A DNA stretch of 64,000 nt from Whalleya microplaca (taxonomy: Eukaryota > Ascomycota > Sordariomycetes > Xylariales > Xylariaceae): the NCBI GenBank assembly GCA_022497155.1, contig MU385773.1:62001-126000 (forward strand), read 5' to 3'. Numbering within the stretch: the stretch's first letter is position 1; every line of letters starts with the position of its first letter. Below, in pieces: positions 11,099-22,194 of the stretch. The notes below the pieces were generated by a model. The model had not been told where the DNA came from. It did no database searches and worked only from the letters and a program-made list of their open reading frames with translations. A program made the translations under genes and the position numbers.

Positions 11099-13940
11099 AC
11101 TCTCCCGTCACCGTAAGCTGTAAATATAAACATGGGATCGAAGCTAACGAAGGCAACCCAACCACCCAGACATCGACCTGCCCAAGCGGGTTTCCGAAGT
11201 CGGCGTTATTCGCCGCATGTTCCTCGACCCGACGGCTTCGCATCTCCTCGTCTGCACCTCGCTCGGCGAGAACTACTATCTACATACACAATCTCGACAG
11301 CCCCGGCCGCTGAGCAGGTTACGCGGCGTCTCGATCGAATCGATAGCTTGGAATCCCTCTCTACCTACCGCCACCACCCGTGAGATCCTCGTAGGCGCTT
11401 CGGATGGGAATATTTACGAAACCTTCATCGAGACCTCGACCGAGTTCTACCGGAAGGAGGAGAAATACCTGAAGGCGCTCAACAAACTTCCAGATGGCCC
11501 CATTACCGGATTATGGGTCGATAATATAGGCGGCAAGGTAGATGTGCGACGAGTGGTAGTTACCACGCAGAGCCGAATCTTCCACCTCGTCGGAAAGGTC
11601 GGACGCAGTGGCCATGAGGGGAGCGGGTCGATTTACACAAGGCTGTTCGACGGCGAGCAACCGGTTGTTCACGAGGTTTCGCGGGGCTCGGGTTCCGCTC
11701 CGTCTGCCCTCGCCATCACGCCGGATTGTCCTGAGAATAAGACATACGAGGATGTGGTGCCGGATCGAGCCTTTGCGTGGCTGTCGTCTCAGGGCGTTTA
11801 CCACGGGAAACTATTAACAGCACCAGCCAACAATGATGTAGGAAACAAAGTGTTCGCTGATGCGAAGCTTCTGCCTAGGTCGCAGGTGGTCTCGTCAGAG
11901 ATTTCGGGACGGAAGAAGTCCTCGTCTGAGTTCATAGACGCAATCGTCTTAACCCAGTGGCATATCGTCAGCTTGGTCGCCGGTCGTGTTGTGGCGACCA
12001 ACCGATTAACAGGGTCGGCTGTGTACGACCAACTGATTCTAGATCAGGGGCAGAAGGCATTGGGGCTCTATATCGACCAGCAGAAGAACACCTTCTGGCT
12101 CTTCACCACCCAAGAAATATTCGAGATCGTTGTTAGAGACGAGGACCGAGACATATGGCGAATCATGCTCCAAAGGCAACAGTTCGACATGGCTATGCAG
12201 TATGCCCATACCTTCGCACAGAAGGACGCTGTAGCAATGGCGTCGGGTGACTATCTGGCTGAAAAGGGCCTGTTCATCGAAGCCGCAGGCGTGTATGGCA
12301 AGAGCAGCAAGCCATTTGAAGAGGTTGCGCTATCTTTCATCGATCACGGTCAAAATGACGCGTTACGAAAATACCTCCTTACGAAACTTACGACTTACAA
12401 GAAATCATATATCATGCAGAGAACGATGATAGCCACATGGCTGGTGGAAGTCTTCATGGCTAAGCTCAACTCTCTTGAGGATTCAATCACAATGGAAGCG
12501 GAGATGATTGGCAATGGAAATGGGAATACGAATGGGAACAAGACGCAGTCCCGGGACCAACTTGTCACAGTTCGAAACGAATTCAACGACTTTGTCACCA
12601 AACATAAAACCGATCTGGACCGCAAGACGATATATGATGTCATCAGCAGCCATGCTCGGGAAGATGAGCTTCTATTCTTCGCCAACGCTATCAACGATTA
12701 CAACTACGTCTTGTCATATTGGGTGCAGCGAGAGAGGTGGACGGAAACCCTGAACGTGCTCAAGAAGCAGACAGATCCAGAGGTCTTCTATCGGTATAGC
12801 AGTGTCCTGATGACACACGTCGGCCATGACCTCGTGGAGATCTTGATGCGGCATCCCAAACTCGAGCCACGCAAAATCATCCCAGCCCTACTAGATTACA
12901 ACAGGACTTTCAAGGGCACACTCTTTTCGAACCAGGCCGTTCGTTATCTTCAATATGTCGTTAACCAGCTTCAATCCACAGATGCTGCTGTCCACAACAC
13001 TCTTGTGTCTATCTATGCCTCTCACGAATCTAAAGACGAGTCGGGTCTTCTGGCATATCTTGAATCCCAAGGTGATGAGCCTCGATTTGATCCCGATTTT
13101 GCTCTTCGCTTGTGTATCCAGCACAAGCGAACACTATCCTGTGTACATATATATACCAACATGGGGCAATATGTTCAAGCTGTGGACCTAGCCCTCTCCC
13201 ACAACGAAGTCGATTACGCATCCATCATCGCGGACCGGCCGATGACCAACCCCGCCCTACGCAAGAAGCTATGGTTGGCGATAGCGCGCAAGGTGATCTC
13301 GCAATCCAACGGCATAAAGACGGCGATCGAGTTCCTGAAGCGGTGCGACCTCCTCAAGATCGAGGACCTGATCCCGTTCTTCCCCGACTTCGTGGTGATC
13401 GACGACTTCAAGGACGAGATCTGCAACGCGCTCGAGGACTACTCGCGCAACATCGACGGGCTGAAGAAGGAGATGGACGAGAGCTCGCAGACGGCCGCCA
13501 ACATCAAGATGGACATCGCCGGCCTCGACCACCGCTACGCCATCGTCGAGCCCGGCGAGAAGTGCTACGTGTGCGGCCTGCCCCTCCTCAGCCGCCAGTT
13601 CTTCGTCTTCCCCTGCCAGCACGCCTTCCACTCGGATTGTCTCGGTAGGAAGGTCCTCGAGCAGGCCGGCGTCGGCAAGAGCAGGCGCATCAAGGAGTGC
13701 CAGGTGTCTATCAGCAAGGGCCTCGTCAGCGGCTCCAAGAAGGATGCTATGGTCGCGGAGCTGGATGCGCTGGTGGCTTCCGCATGGTAAGTGATATACA
13801 TATCTGCAACTACATCCAGTCTTTTTCAGTGTAAGATAGCTAATGACGTGGTCAGTATTCTTTGTAGCGACTACGCCATCAAGCGTATTGACGAACCGTT
13901 CATAGGACCCGAGGACGATAAGGGCGAGTGGGCGTTGTGA
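10817..13940 (+). CDS. VPS18: Vacuolar protein sorting protein 18 (Pep3/Vps18), HOPS/CORVET core subunit
   Basis: Class C Vps core subunit that tethers endosomes and vacuoles before membrane fusion, acting on the cytosolic face of these organelles. The exons are 10817-11033, 11170-13786 and 13856-13940, giving 972 residues, close to the usual length of the family. The N-terminal half is a beta-propeller region including the Pep3/Vps18 domain (about residues 270-420). The middle is an alpha-solenoid/clathrin-repeat region. The C-terminus holds a RING-H2-like zinc-binding domain opening with CYVC (C871, C874) and then CQHAFHSDC. It closes with CILC (C945, C948), whose first Cys codon is split by the last intron, so splicing is needed to complete the RING. 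A coiled-coil-like segment (IDGLKKEMDESS) precedes the RING. Intron 1 contains a 40-bp CCAG microsatellite. Confidence 0.95.
11058..11097. repeat. Microsatellite (CCAG)x10 in VPS18 intron 1
   Basis: Ten perfect copies of a tetranucleotide inside the 136-bp first intron of VPS18, between the GTGAGC donor at 11034 and the CAG acceptor ending at 11169. Confidence 0.95.
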
Positions 13941-14628
13941 TGACAAGAGTATTAGTTTGGACGGATGGGTTAGGGCCAGTCTTGCTCGTGATCTAGCCAA
14001 AGACATTGCATATCAGATCGCGCTAGGTTTCAACGACACTTTTTTCTTCACGAGTTCGATGTAGCATCCAGGCAGAAATAGATACCCATGGATATACCAC
14101 CACCACTACCACCACTATATCGGTGGCATTTTTAAGCTGAATGACCCATCCCCTGTTCGAATTACGAGGCGTTTATTGCAGTAGTTTTGCGTACGGACTA
14201 TTGATTATTACCAAGGTAGTTAGGTAGTCTCCCTTACATAGGTAGGTTGATAGCCAACTCAACCCATCCCTACCTCGAGCTAAGTGAGACATTCCTTCGC
14301 CTAACAGCCCGCCCACCGATCCTAGGAGGCTGGCGGCTGAGGACTAAGGAGCCTGCCTATTTATTCTAATTGAAACCCGTACATTGCGCTCCCATTCCCC
14401 TCGCTCCCTACCTAGGGCAGCAAAACTCCTCGCTCATTCACGTCTCTGGAATCCGGCGGCGCTGTCTCGATGGCGTGACGCGAGACCTGACGGGCCCCAT
14501 ATCTTGTCGGGGGAGCCGGTGTTCTGATCGATGCCCGTCCTTTTGCTCTGTACTTGATTATCTGGTCCTACTTACGAAGAGAAGAGGTTCTCGGAAGACT
14601 CGGGTGTGATCGCGACAACTCAATAACT

Positions 14629-15398
14629 ATGCCGACGTCCTCACGCTCCTCCGCGGCGGCCGCCGCGTCCGCGACGATCACGCGCGGCGCGTTCATAAAG
14701 GCCATCGCGCTGCTCCTGGGCCTCTGGGTCATTGCGGCCTTCTGGAGTTTTCCTGATGTGAGTGAGGTTCTCTTCATCTCTGACCTTACCTGCGTATATA
14801 TCCTACCAGACTAGGTAACTAAGAGGCTAACAAGACACCACATGTCCAGGCCGACGAACTAGCCACGCAATCCGTCCTGCAGGACGCGAACGGCGCCCCC
14901 AAGGTCCCCGCCCCTGGGCCAGGCGACGACGCGATTCCCCACGGCATGCCCTACGTCTACGAGTCGCCCACCGCGCACGATCCGGACTCCAAAGGCCCCC
15001 CGCTCCCACCAGCACCGGCACCAGCACCAGCACCAGCACCAGCACCGCCGCCGCCGCCATCACCCGCCGAGAAGAAGCCGGCCCCGCCGAACCACGAGAA
15101 GCCGACGCCGTCGCCGAGCGGGAAGCCCATACCCACACCGCCGGCAGACGGCAAGGGCGATGGAAGGAAACAACACGCTGATCGCCCCGGGGTCGATTAT
15201 CGGGAGACGGCTATACCCCCTGAGCCCCGCGATGACGGTGATGGTGTAGCAGCTGCTGGGGTGGCGGTGTCAGGGACGGGGGCAGGGGCAGAAGGGGGTA
15301 TGTTGCACGACGAACACCGCAACGGGCCCCGCGGGCGCGGATACAAGCGTCATGGCCATCGGATGTTTCATCGGGGGCTAGCTTCTCGCGCTGCGTAG
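14629..15398 (+). CDS. Small proline-rich single-pass membrane protein, unknown function
   Basis: Not recognised as a named family. The exons are 14629-14757 and 14850-15398 (in phase, GTGAGT...CAG), giving 225 residues. Residues 1-19 are Ser/Ala-rich and lightly basic. One hydrophobic helix follows (about 22-41, IKAIALLLGLWVIAAFW). No signal-peptidase site is evident, so a type II signal-anchor topology is likely. The rest is polar and disordered, with an (Ala-Pro) repeat encoded at about 15010-15050, then a Lys/Pro/Glu block and a basic Arg/His/Gly tail. The coding strand is GC-rich with strong third-position G/C, which supports a real gene. Many ascomycetes have short anchored proline-rich proteins of unknown role, and no enzymatic motif is visible. 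Confidence 0.65.
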
Positions 15399-18300
15399 GG
15401 AAGGGGGGTTTTCTGTGTCAATGGATGATGGCGTAGGGGAGTCGGTGGCTATGTGGCGTTAGTGGTTTTAGTTATGGGTGTTTATATTTATGGTATGATA
15501 TGGTATGGATTTATTGGCAGGCTTTTTTTTGTTTCGGGTTATAGGAGTTAGGAGTGGGCTCCATGGTGGGCTATCTGTCTATTTGCCGTAGACTCAGGGC
15601 CGTGAGGGCGTGCCGTGCTCTGGGTGTTTATTGGGATAAGAAGTTTCAGCGGTGATAATGGTATAGATGGAGGAAGATCACTGGGTCTGGTTGATTTGGT
15701 GTCTAGATAGAAGCCTTGGAGATTAGGGGCTGCGTTGCGGCAAAGTAGGCATTGGAAAGGGGGAGAGAAAAGGAGTGAGGGAGGGATTGGTATGGCGATG
15801 AGAGGATCACGATGATTATACTCGAGACGGCCTGGGAATGAGCCTTCTGGGTTCTTATCGGCATGGAAGCTGGCAAAGAGGATATTGGAAGATCACGGTA
15901 CTATTCTGAGCTAAGTGTGATTATTCGATGGACCTTCCTGTGCTATATACTAGGGACATGAGAATACTTAGGTAGTGAATATGTCGGATAAACCCATGCG
16001 CCTGCGGAGAAACCTGAGAATGGGAACAATACAAGACGCAGACGATGAGGGATACTTCGCAACGGACCTGGAAACTGCAACGAAGCTTTGGACTACGGAA
16101 AACTCGGATGAGGTGTAACTGTCAGAAGAGTTCGAACTGACTGATGAGTTATTCCAAGCCTTCCTCGCAGAACAAGCCGAGGGAATCAAGGTGGAGGCCC
16201 GCCACCCGCGGCAAGGAGAGCCCAAGCACAGAACGGAGAGAAAGGTTGCCAGGAACGTCCCTGACAGTTCCTGACAGTCAGTGGACCATATGTTCATCTA
16301 CACAGGACACTTCCAGGACATTCCATCCTGGAGAAATCATCAATAAGACATCTTCCAAAGTCACTGCAAGGTTGTCATAACAAATGGTAGCACCTGTTCT
16401 CGCGGCGAGCGAGCAACCATAACCATCACCATCCATCCATTTTTTATACAAACCTATAGGCAACTCTTTGACGTGCTGCTGCGTGTACATATTGAAGCGC
16501 AGAAGATTCTTGTCTTGTCCCTCTTGTCCTCATCTATCCACGGAGAGAACCTTCTATCGATTCAAGATGCTGCCGAATAATTCATTCTGCAGTCTAAGTA
16601 ATAGTATGTGGTTTACGATGCTGGCATCTGCGCTATGGGCTTGAAAATAGGCATCGTCGATTTGATAATATATATCAATACTTCCCCCGTTGCTATCATC
16701 ACTAGACGACTAACCTTGTCGTAATTGCGAAGTAGTCAAACCTAATCTCTCGGCTAGGCATAGATGATGAATGGAACAAATGTAATCTGCTTGGCTCTCT
16801 AACTTATAAAGTGAACTGAGTTTACGGGTATTTGACTTATAATAACGGTCCCCAAGGTAGTATGGATTCTACTGTAGTACTAATGATCAGGTACTCTTCC
16901 TGATCTGTTGGTAGCATCTTGTAACCCGATCTCAGATCGTGTAGCTCTGCCGATGGGGGACAGTCTATCTACTTCAAACAAAAGCCCCCCTAGTAGCGTG
17001 TCAAGTTGATGTACAGACTCGTAATAGCCACATTCGCGTTCTGCCTCGAGCAAGGCCAAGGACGCCTCGACCTATGTTTTTCTTCTTAGTCTGGAGTAGA
17101 AATAGCACATTAAACTTTTAATAAGATGGTAATATGCAAGGTCGATCCACAGCCGCACATCTACGTAGTAATAGCAGTGCTACCATGTAAGTGAGGCGTA
17201 ACATGGGTAGGAGTACGTAGGGGAGCTGAGACTGGGGGCCGATGAGGAAATCGCTGAACTTTCTAGGTACGCTGCGGCTCAACCTGATCCTACGGTATAT
17301 AGCGTGTGGTAGCAACCTAGCTGCCCAGACGAAATCTGGAGACAATAAGGTTCGCGTTGTGCATGTACTGGGAGCTGAGCAACCTCTTGTCAAAACGTGG
17401 AAGTTAAATATAGCATTGACTCCAAACACCCGCACCATCAGCATAGTACATTATTGGAGGGGGAAGTCTGTTATCATCGATGGCTGGTAAAAGATGACTA
17501 CATAAGATTTAAACTAAAAAGAGATTTGTTTCTTTAACTTCGAAACAATCGATCCCTACGCGCATTAACAAGCACACTACAAGTAAGATGGGTTCGCAAA
17601 GGTGACGCAAGGCGAGGCTGTGGACGAACGCCTACAATAGGAACCGGGAAGCTTGGCAAAGCCGGCAAAAGATGGTAAAGATGGCACTGGCATTAGCGGG
17701 TCGAGGGGTATCGATACATCATCCATACATTCGCATTATCTCGTCGAATGTTAGAAAGCTAAAATAAACTACATATACGTAAAGGGGTGACACGTCTCCC
17801 AAGCCATCGGGAAAGGAAAAAGCCCACACTTCGCTGGTAGTACAGTTTACGTGTGCGATAGCAGAAGCCGCGCAGAGAAGAACACCTATCTATCAATGAC
17901 CGGGCCTAGCAAGGTTGGTGCCGTGAGGCTTGTCCAATGTCGAAGTTTCGGGATGGTTGAGTTGCAGATGTGGCTTTCTCCCCTCGGCCCAATGAAGAGC
18001 AGGAGTTGGATGAGCTGGATTAGCCTGCCAGGCCTGGATTTGGGGGGGGGGAGGGACCCGGGAGGGCAACTTGGAGCGATGTTTCAGATTTTTAGCAAAT
18101 CCTCCGACCACGTCGTCCGCGCCGCTGATTGGTGTCTGGGAGCCCAGAGATCACCCCCAGCATAAATTATAGCACACATCTTAAGACCGTAGTGCGTAGG
18201 TCCTGGCCCACGATGACCGTCAGTCAGACCGGGGTCACGCATGTAATCATCGTCCATGAGAGAAAGACCGTGGATGCATTGTCTATTAAAAGGTCTGGTG

Positions 18301-20277
18301 GGCTTCTCGGGGGCCTGCCGACTCGCAGCCACGACATGGTCCTGATCGATTCAATATGCGCACATATGCGTACATATGTACCTATTTGATATGCCGTGCC
18401 ATGCCGTGCCATTTGGCCATACCTGCAGGACCTCAATAATGTTTGAACTGTACTACAGTAGCCCATTAATTACTGTGGAGGGAGGAGGAGGTGATAGGAA
18501 TGACGACTGTGAGTTGGCGCGATAGTCAGCTGCTTTGGGAGACGTATCTAGATAACGCAGACATCGACCTCGAAAGCAAGATTCCATTTTCGTCTTATTA
18601 TTAGACAAGTGGTATTCTGTATACATATATATAACTTGGGTTGCGGGAGAAAGGTGGAGTATACCCCTGAATACGAGGCGTGAGGGCTGTAGCCTCGATT
18701 AGACGATTTCCTGAAAACATTAAATCGCATCAATATCAAGAATACCTGTAACTAGTGCTAACCGAGGCCCCGAAGTTGTCTGCCTCGCCGTGCGATGGTG
18801 TCTATTAGAGCAACTTGGCAACGGGAGAGAAGGCTCAAGCTTGAAGCTCAACTTGAGCCCAGAGCACAAGCTCGAAATACGGGGTCTGCTGGCGACGCAG
18901 CATTGGTCAGGTTGACTCAGGTTTCGGGGTTGTTGTGTAATCTATCTCTAATAAGTGAACCTGGTTGATGGCTGCATCTGGGGGTTGTCTCGTTATGCTC
19001 TGCGACTTTGGCGTACCCCAGATTCAACTTGATGCTGTTTCTCCCATGCAGAAGTAGGGAGATGGTGTGTCGCCCCTCATTCCTGAAAAGGGCAGTTGTG
19101 GGATGTTTGACTTGACCGTTTACGATCGACTCTTAAACTACCCCTGCAAATGTATAGTGTAAAAGTGTAATAGTGTAATAGTCAGTGTAATGCCCTCTAT
19201 CAGAAGACTTCATTCGAAGACTTCGTTCAATGTTGCAAGACCAATTGCATCATACCGGAGTCCGGCGTCCTGTGTGGCCCTCAAGCTTCCTAAATAGTCT
19301 GTGTTACAATAGAACGCGGCATAGCCAAAGCAAGCTTAGAGACTAACATCAATAAACGGGTGGCGTCGGGATGTGCTATCAAGCATGGCAACATCCTCCA
19401 AGTAGTAGCTAAACTGAGAATCGAGACCCATCTCTAGAGTCATTGCATAACTTTCAAGCCTATCAAGAAGATTCAAAGTATTTATGTGTAAGGCAATGGC
19501 TAGAAGGAATGCGACAAAGACCATACTAAGAGATAGATTGGCGCAATGTGGGGAGAACCGTTGAAGTCTCTTTCAGTCCCCTCACGACTAAAAAGCAACC
19601 CGTGTAAATCATATACATGTGATATGTGCGATATGTACGAGGACCCCGTTTTCTTGGATACCTAACAGAATATTTTCTCTACTTGGGATACAGAGAGAAG
19701 AACATGCAAGAACCTAGGTGACACTAGGGCATGAACCCTTTAAGATGTATGTACTGATACTTATAGACGGTATACTACCTAGAGGCTATAGGCTGTAGGC
19801 TGTAAACTAGAAAACGTACGTGGAAGCGAATGCTTCTTTCTTAGGTACCTAGGTAGGCATTATGAAGCCATCCAATTGCGAGGCATTCCAAGCAAGGCGT
19901 TCAACTAAACCGATGTAGCAAGCACGGATGCGATGCCGTCATTCTCCTTTGGGTTCGTCAGCAGCAGTGCCGGGCCTCTCCCGACGGTTGAACAGCGCCT
20001 GTCCGTCTCAAGTAGGCTGGTAGGTGGTATTAGGTACTTTACCTACTCAAGCAGATCAGATACATACCAGATCAACACTGGTGGTTGACCCAAGACGAGA
20101 GGAGCCGTTAGATTCCCCGTAGTTATGTGGTTGACCCAATTAGTGCTCGCTTATCCCCTGTTTTCGAGAAGCATGAAGAAACAGGTTGTTTTATCAAGCG
20201 CTCCTAGCCTGACAGTCCTGACTGCTTGGTCAATCAAGTAATCAACCACGAACAAATATCAAATTGAACGGGGGTTA

Positions 20278-20605
20278 CTTGCTATGGCTAATTCGCCTCC
20301 TCACGCCCTTTGGGCGTTGCGCTTTAATTAGTAAAGAGCCCATGTAATATAAAAATTCCGATATACATCCGTTACCACCTTAAATATTAGTAGATTAATG
20401 TAGATTCGTTAAGTGTATAGCTTATTGTTTTACATATATAACAGTGTGTAGCAAGGGTACTTCGACTTATATCATAAGTTATACTAAAAGTTAAGTCACT
20501 TTTATACTCCACTGATATATATCGCAATTTTTATATTACATGGGTCCTTTGCTAGTTAAAGCGCAACGCCCAAAGGGCGTGAGGAGGCGAATCAGCCATA
20601 GCAAG
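20278..20605. mobile_element. MITE with long terminal inverted repeats (Tc1/mariner-like TA flanks)
   Basis: Two 91-bp terminal inverted repeats (20278-20368 and 20515-20605) match at 84 of 91 positions when one is reverse-complemented, and six of the seven differences are transitions. The ends read CTTGCTATGG...CCATAGCAAG. Both sides are flanked by TA (20276-20277 and 20606-20607), as expected for a Tc1/mariner-type target duplication, although TA is weak evidence by itself. The internal 146 bp is AT-rich with no open frame, so the element is non-autonomous. Each arm also holds a subterminal palindrome (ACGCCC-TTT-GGGCGT). The excess of transitions would fit ageing by repeat-induced point mutation or cytosine deamination. 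Confidence 0.85.
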
Positions 20606-20932
20606 TAGGTAGTCGATGGAGAAATGGAACAAAGAAGTAAAGGCAGTACGAGGAGTTGCGGATTCTGTACTTTGTTAGGTACGATTTTAGGATTGCAGGA
20701 TAGCGGTGCATGTCAGGGGAACAGAGGGCTTTTGACGCGTAGGGCGATCTTATTGTTTCACAGCTTCCGAGTTGCGCTGGCTGTTGGTGGCCTTTCTTGG
20801 AGTGGAAGTTACAAGTACACTACCAAGCCCCGTTTTGCGGCAGCACGGACCACTATTACGGAGTTACATAGTAGGTTGATAATGCGGTACGGAAGTGTAC
20901 TCGCAGTACGGATGTATGTACTTACTTAGTAT

Positions 20933-20959
20933 ACGTAGCAGGACGTAGCAGGACGTAGC
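20933..20959. repeat. Short tandem repeat, 10-bp unit
   Basis: The unit ACGTAGCAGG occurs twice, plus a partial third copy, in the gene-free block about 330 bp downstream of the MITE. Confidence 0.8.
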
Positions 20960-21299
20960 TAACCTATTACCTAGTAACTTGATCAGCCTTGAACCTGCCT
21001 GAAGTCCCTTGACTTTGAGCACCAACCCCAGCACCACGAGCCACTGAAGCTTCAATGTTGCCCCAAAGTTGAAGGTACATATGCATGTACTGTACATTGC
21101 CTGTTCCGAGTACACACATACGTCGGCACCGCACGACTCTTGCGCTGTCGGTGGGTGTAGAGAGGGTAAGCAGGGCAAGGTACGCATAGAGAGCGGCATC
21201 GCCCCCACTACACCATTTGTACTTTTATGTGTACTGTACAGCTAGAAGGTACATACATACATGGATACGTACTCCGTACATACATACAATTGAACCCAT

Positions 21300-22194
21300 A
21301 CCTTCGACTAGGTAGCCTTCGACCTACGGCCCCCTTCCCTGCCACACACATGTTCGTTCACTCACCTCTTTCGCACTGCACCGTCCCATCACCTCAACTA
21401 CCTCTCAAACCTCCTGAAAATAACCGTCACTCTCCAACCTCTCTCACCCTCTTCCTTTTTTCCCCTTTGCCCTTCTCTGCTAGGCTCTGGACTCTTTTCA
21501 TATCCCCTCCTCTCCCAGATCACAAGTAGATCTTTAATGGAGCCTGTATATTGATCTTGATCTGTCGTGGTCATCTGTTTCCCAACCCTCGAACGCCCTC
21601 TTTTTTTTCTCCGCCCACCAATTCTAGTAACGGGGGTTTCGTTCGGAAAGAAAAAAGGAAAAAAAAGGTAAAGATTACAAAATATTACCCTTCACCAAAA
21701 CTCGTCAATTCCTCCCACAAGACAATCACTCCTTATATTCCCGGTCCTTCGACCATTTATTTCAATTGTTCAGTTGGTTGACCGTGCGAGACTTCGACAT
21801 AGTCCCGGTCGCCTGCCTCATTGTAATAAACCCCAAGAAGTTGAATACTTGAGGGATCACTACCTTCGACTCTTCACTCCTTTGCCATATCTTTTCTCGC
21901 GGCTCCGTGTGCGACGATCTAATCCCCAACAATACACATAACACGCCTGATCTTCCCTAGACCGGCTCTTGAACACGTCGCCTCGGCCGTCGAATTGTAT
22001 ACCTGTATACCAAGACGATATAAAGAAGAAGAAGAATATCTCCCGTCAGCCAGCTTGACACCAACCTCGTCGTCCAGAGACTTCTTTCAGCTTCGTTGCC
22101 TATTACCTGCACGAGTTGTCTTCGCCCTTTAATATCATCCGCGGAGAGCCTTTACACTTGCCTCTCCTGATGAGGGTCGGATGAATAATCGATA
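21300..22194 (+). promoter_or_regulatory. CT-rich promoter and long leader of the PUF gene
   Basis: Pyrimidine-rich runs at about 21360-21520 and 21690-21780 precede the ATG at 22195. This suggests transcription starts several hundred bases upstream and a long 5' UTR. A short ATG-started frame at 22171 (ATGAGGGTCGGATGA, four codons) sits just before the main start and could act as an upstream ORF. No named regulatory site can be assigned. Confidence 0.4.

Larger units (their letters stand above)
15399..22194. other. Long gene-free block containing a MITE and the PUF-gene leader
   Basis: About 6.8 kb with no supportable coding gene. Open frames are short, lack domains and do not join across plausible introns. 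It contains the 3' region of the proline-rich gene (to about 15900), diffuse AT-leaning sequence (16500-19900), the MITE at 20278-20605, a 10-bp tandem repeat near 20933-20959, many ACAT/TATG tetranucleotide runs, and a CT-rich leader for the PUF gene from about 21300. No transposase remnant was recognised. Confidence 0.6.

Noticed and set aside
10636..11243. Minus-strand frames with repeated Trp-Leu-Ala-Gly
   Set aside because: Antisense reading of the CCAG microsatellite and of VPS18 exon 1.
13269..14006. 245-codon minus-strand frame
   Set aside because: Antisense to the GC-rich 3' part of VPS18, which has clear homology on the plus strand.
15968..16297. 109-codon minus-strand frame
   Set aside because: No domain, no promoter signature and no spliced extension; consistent with chance.
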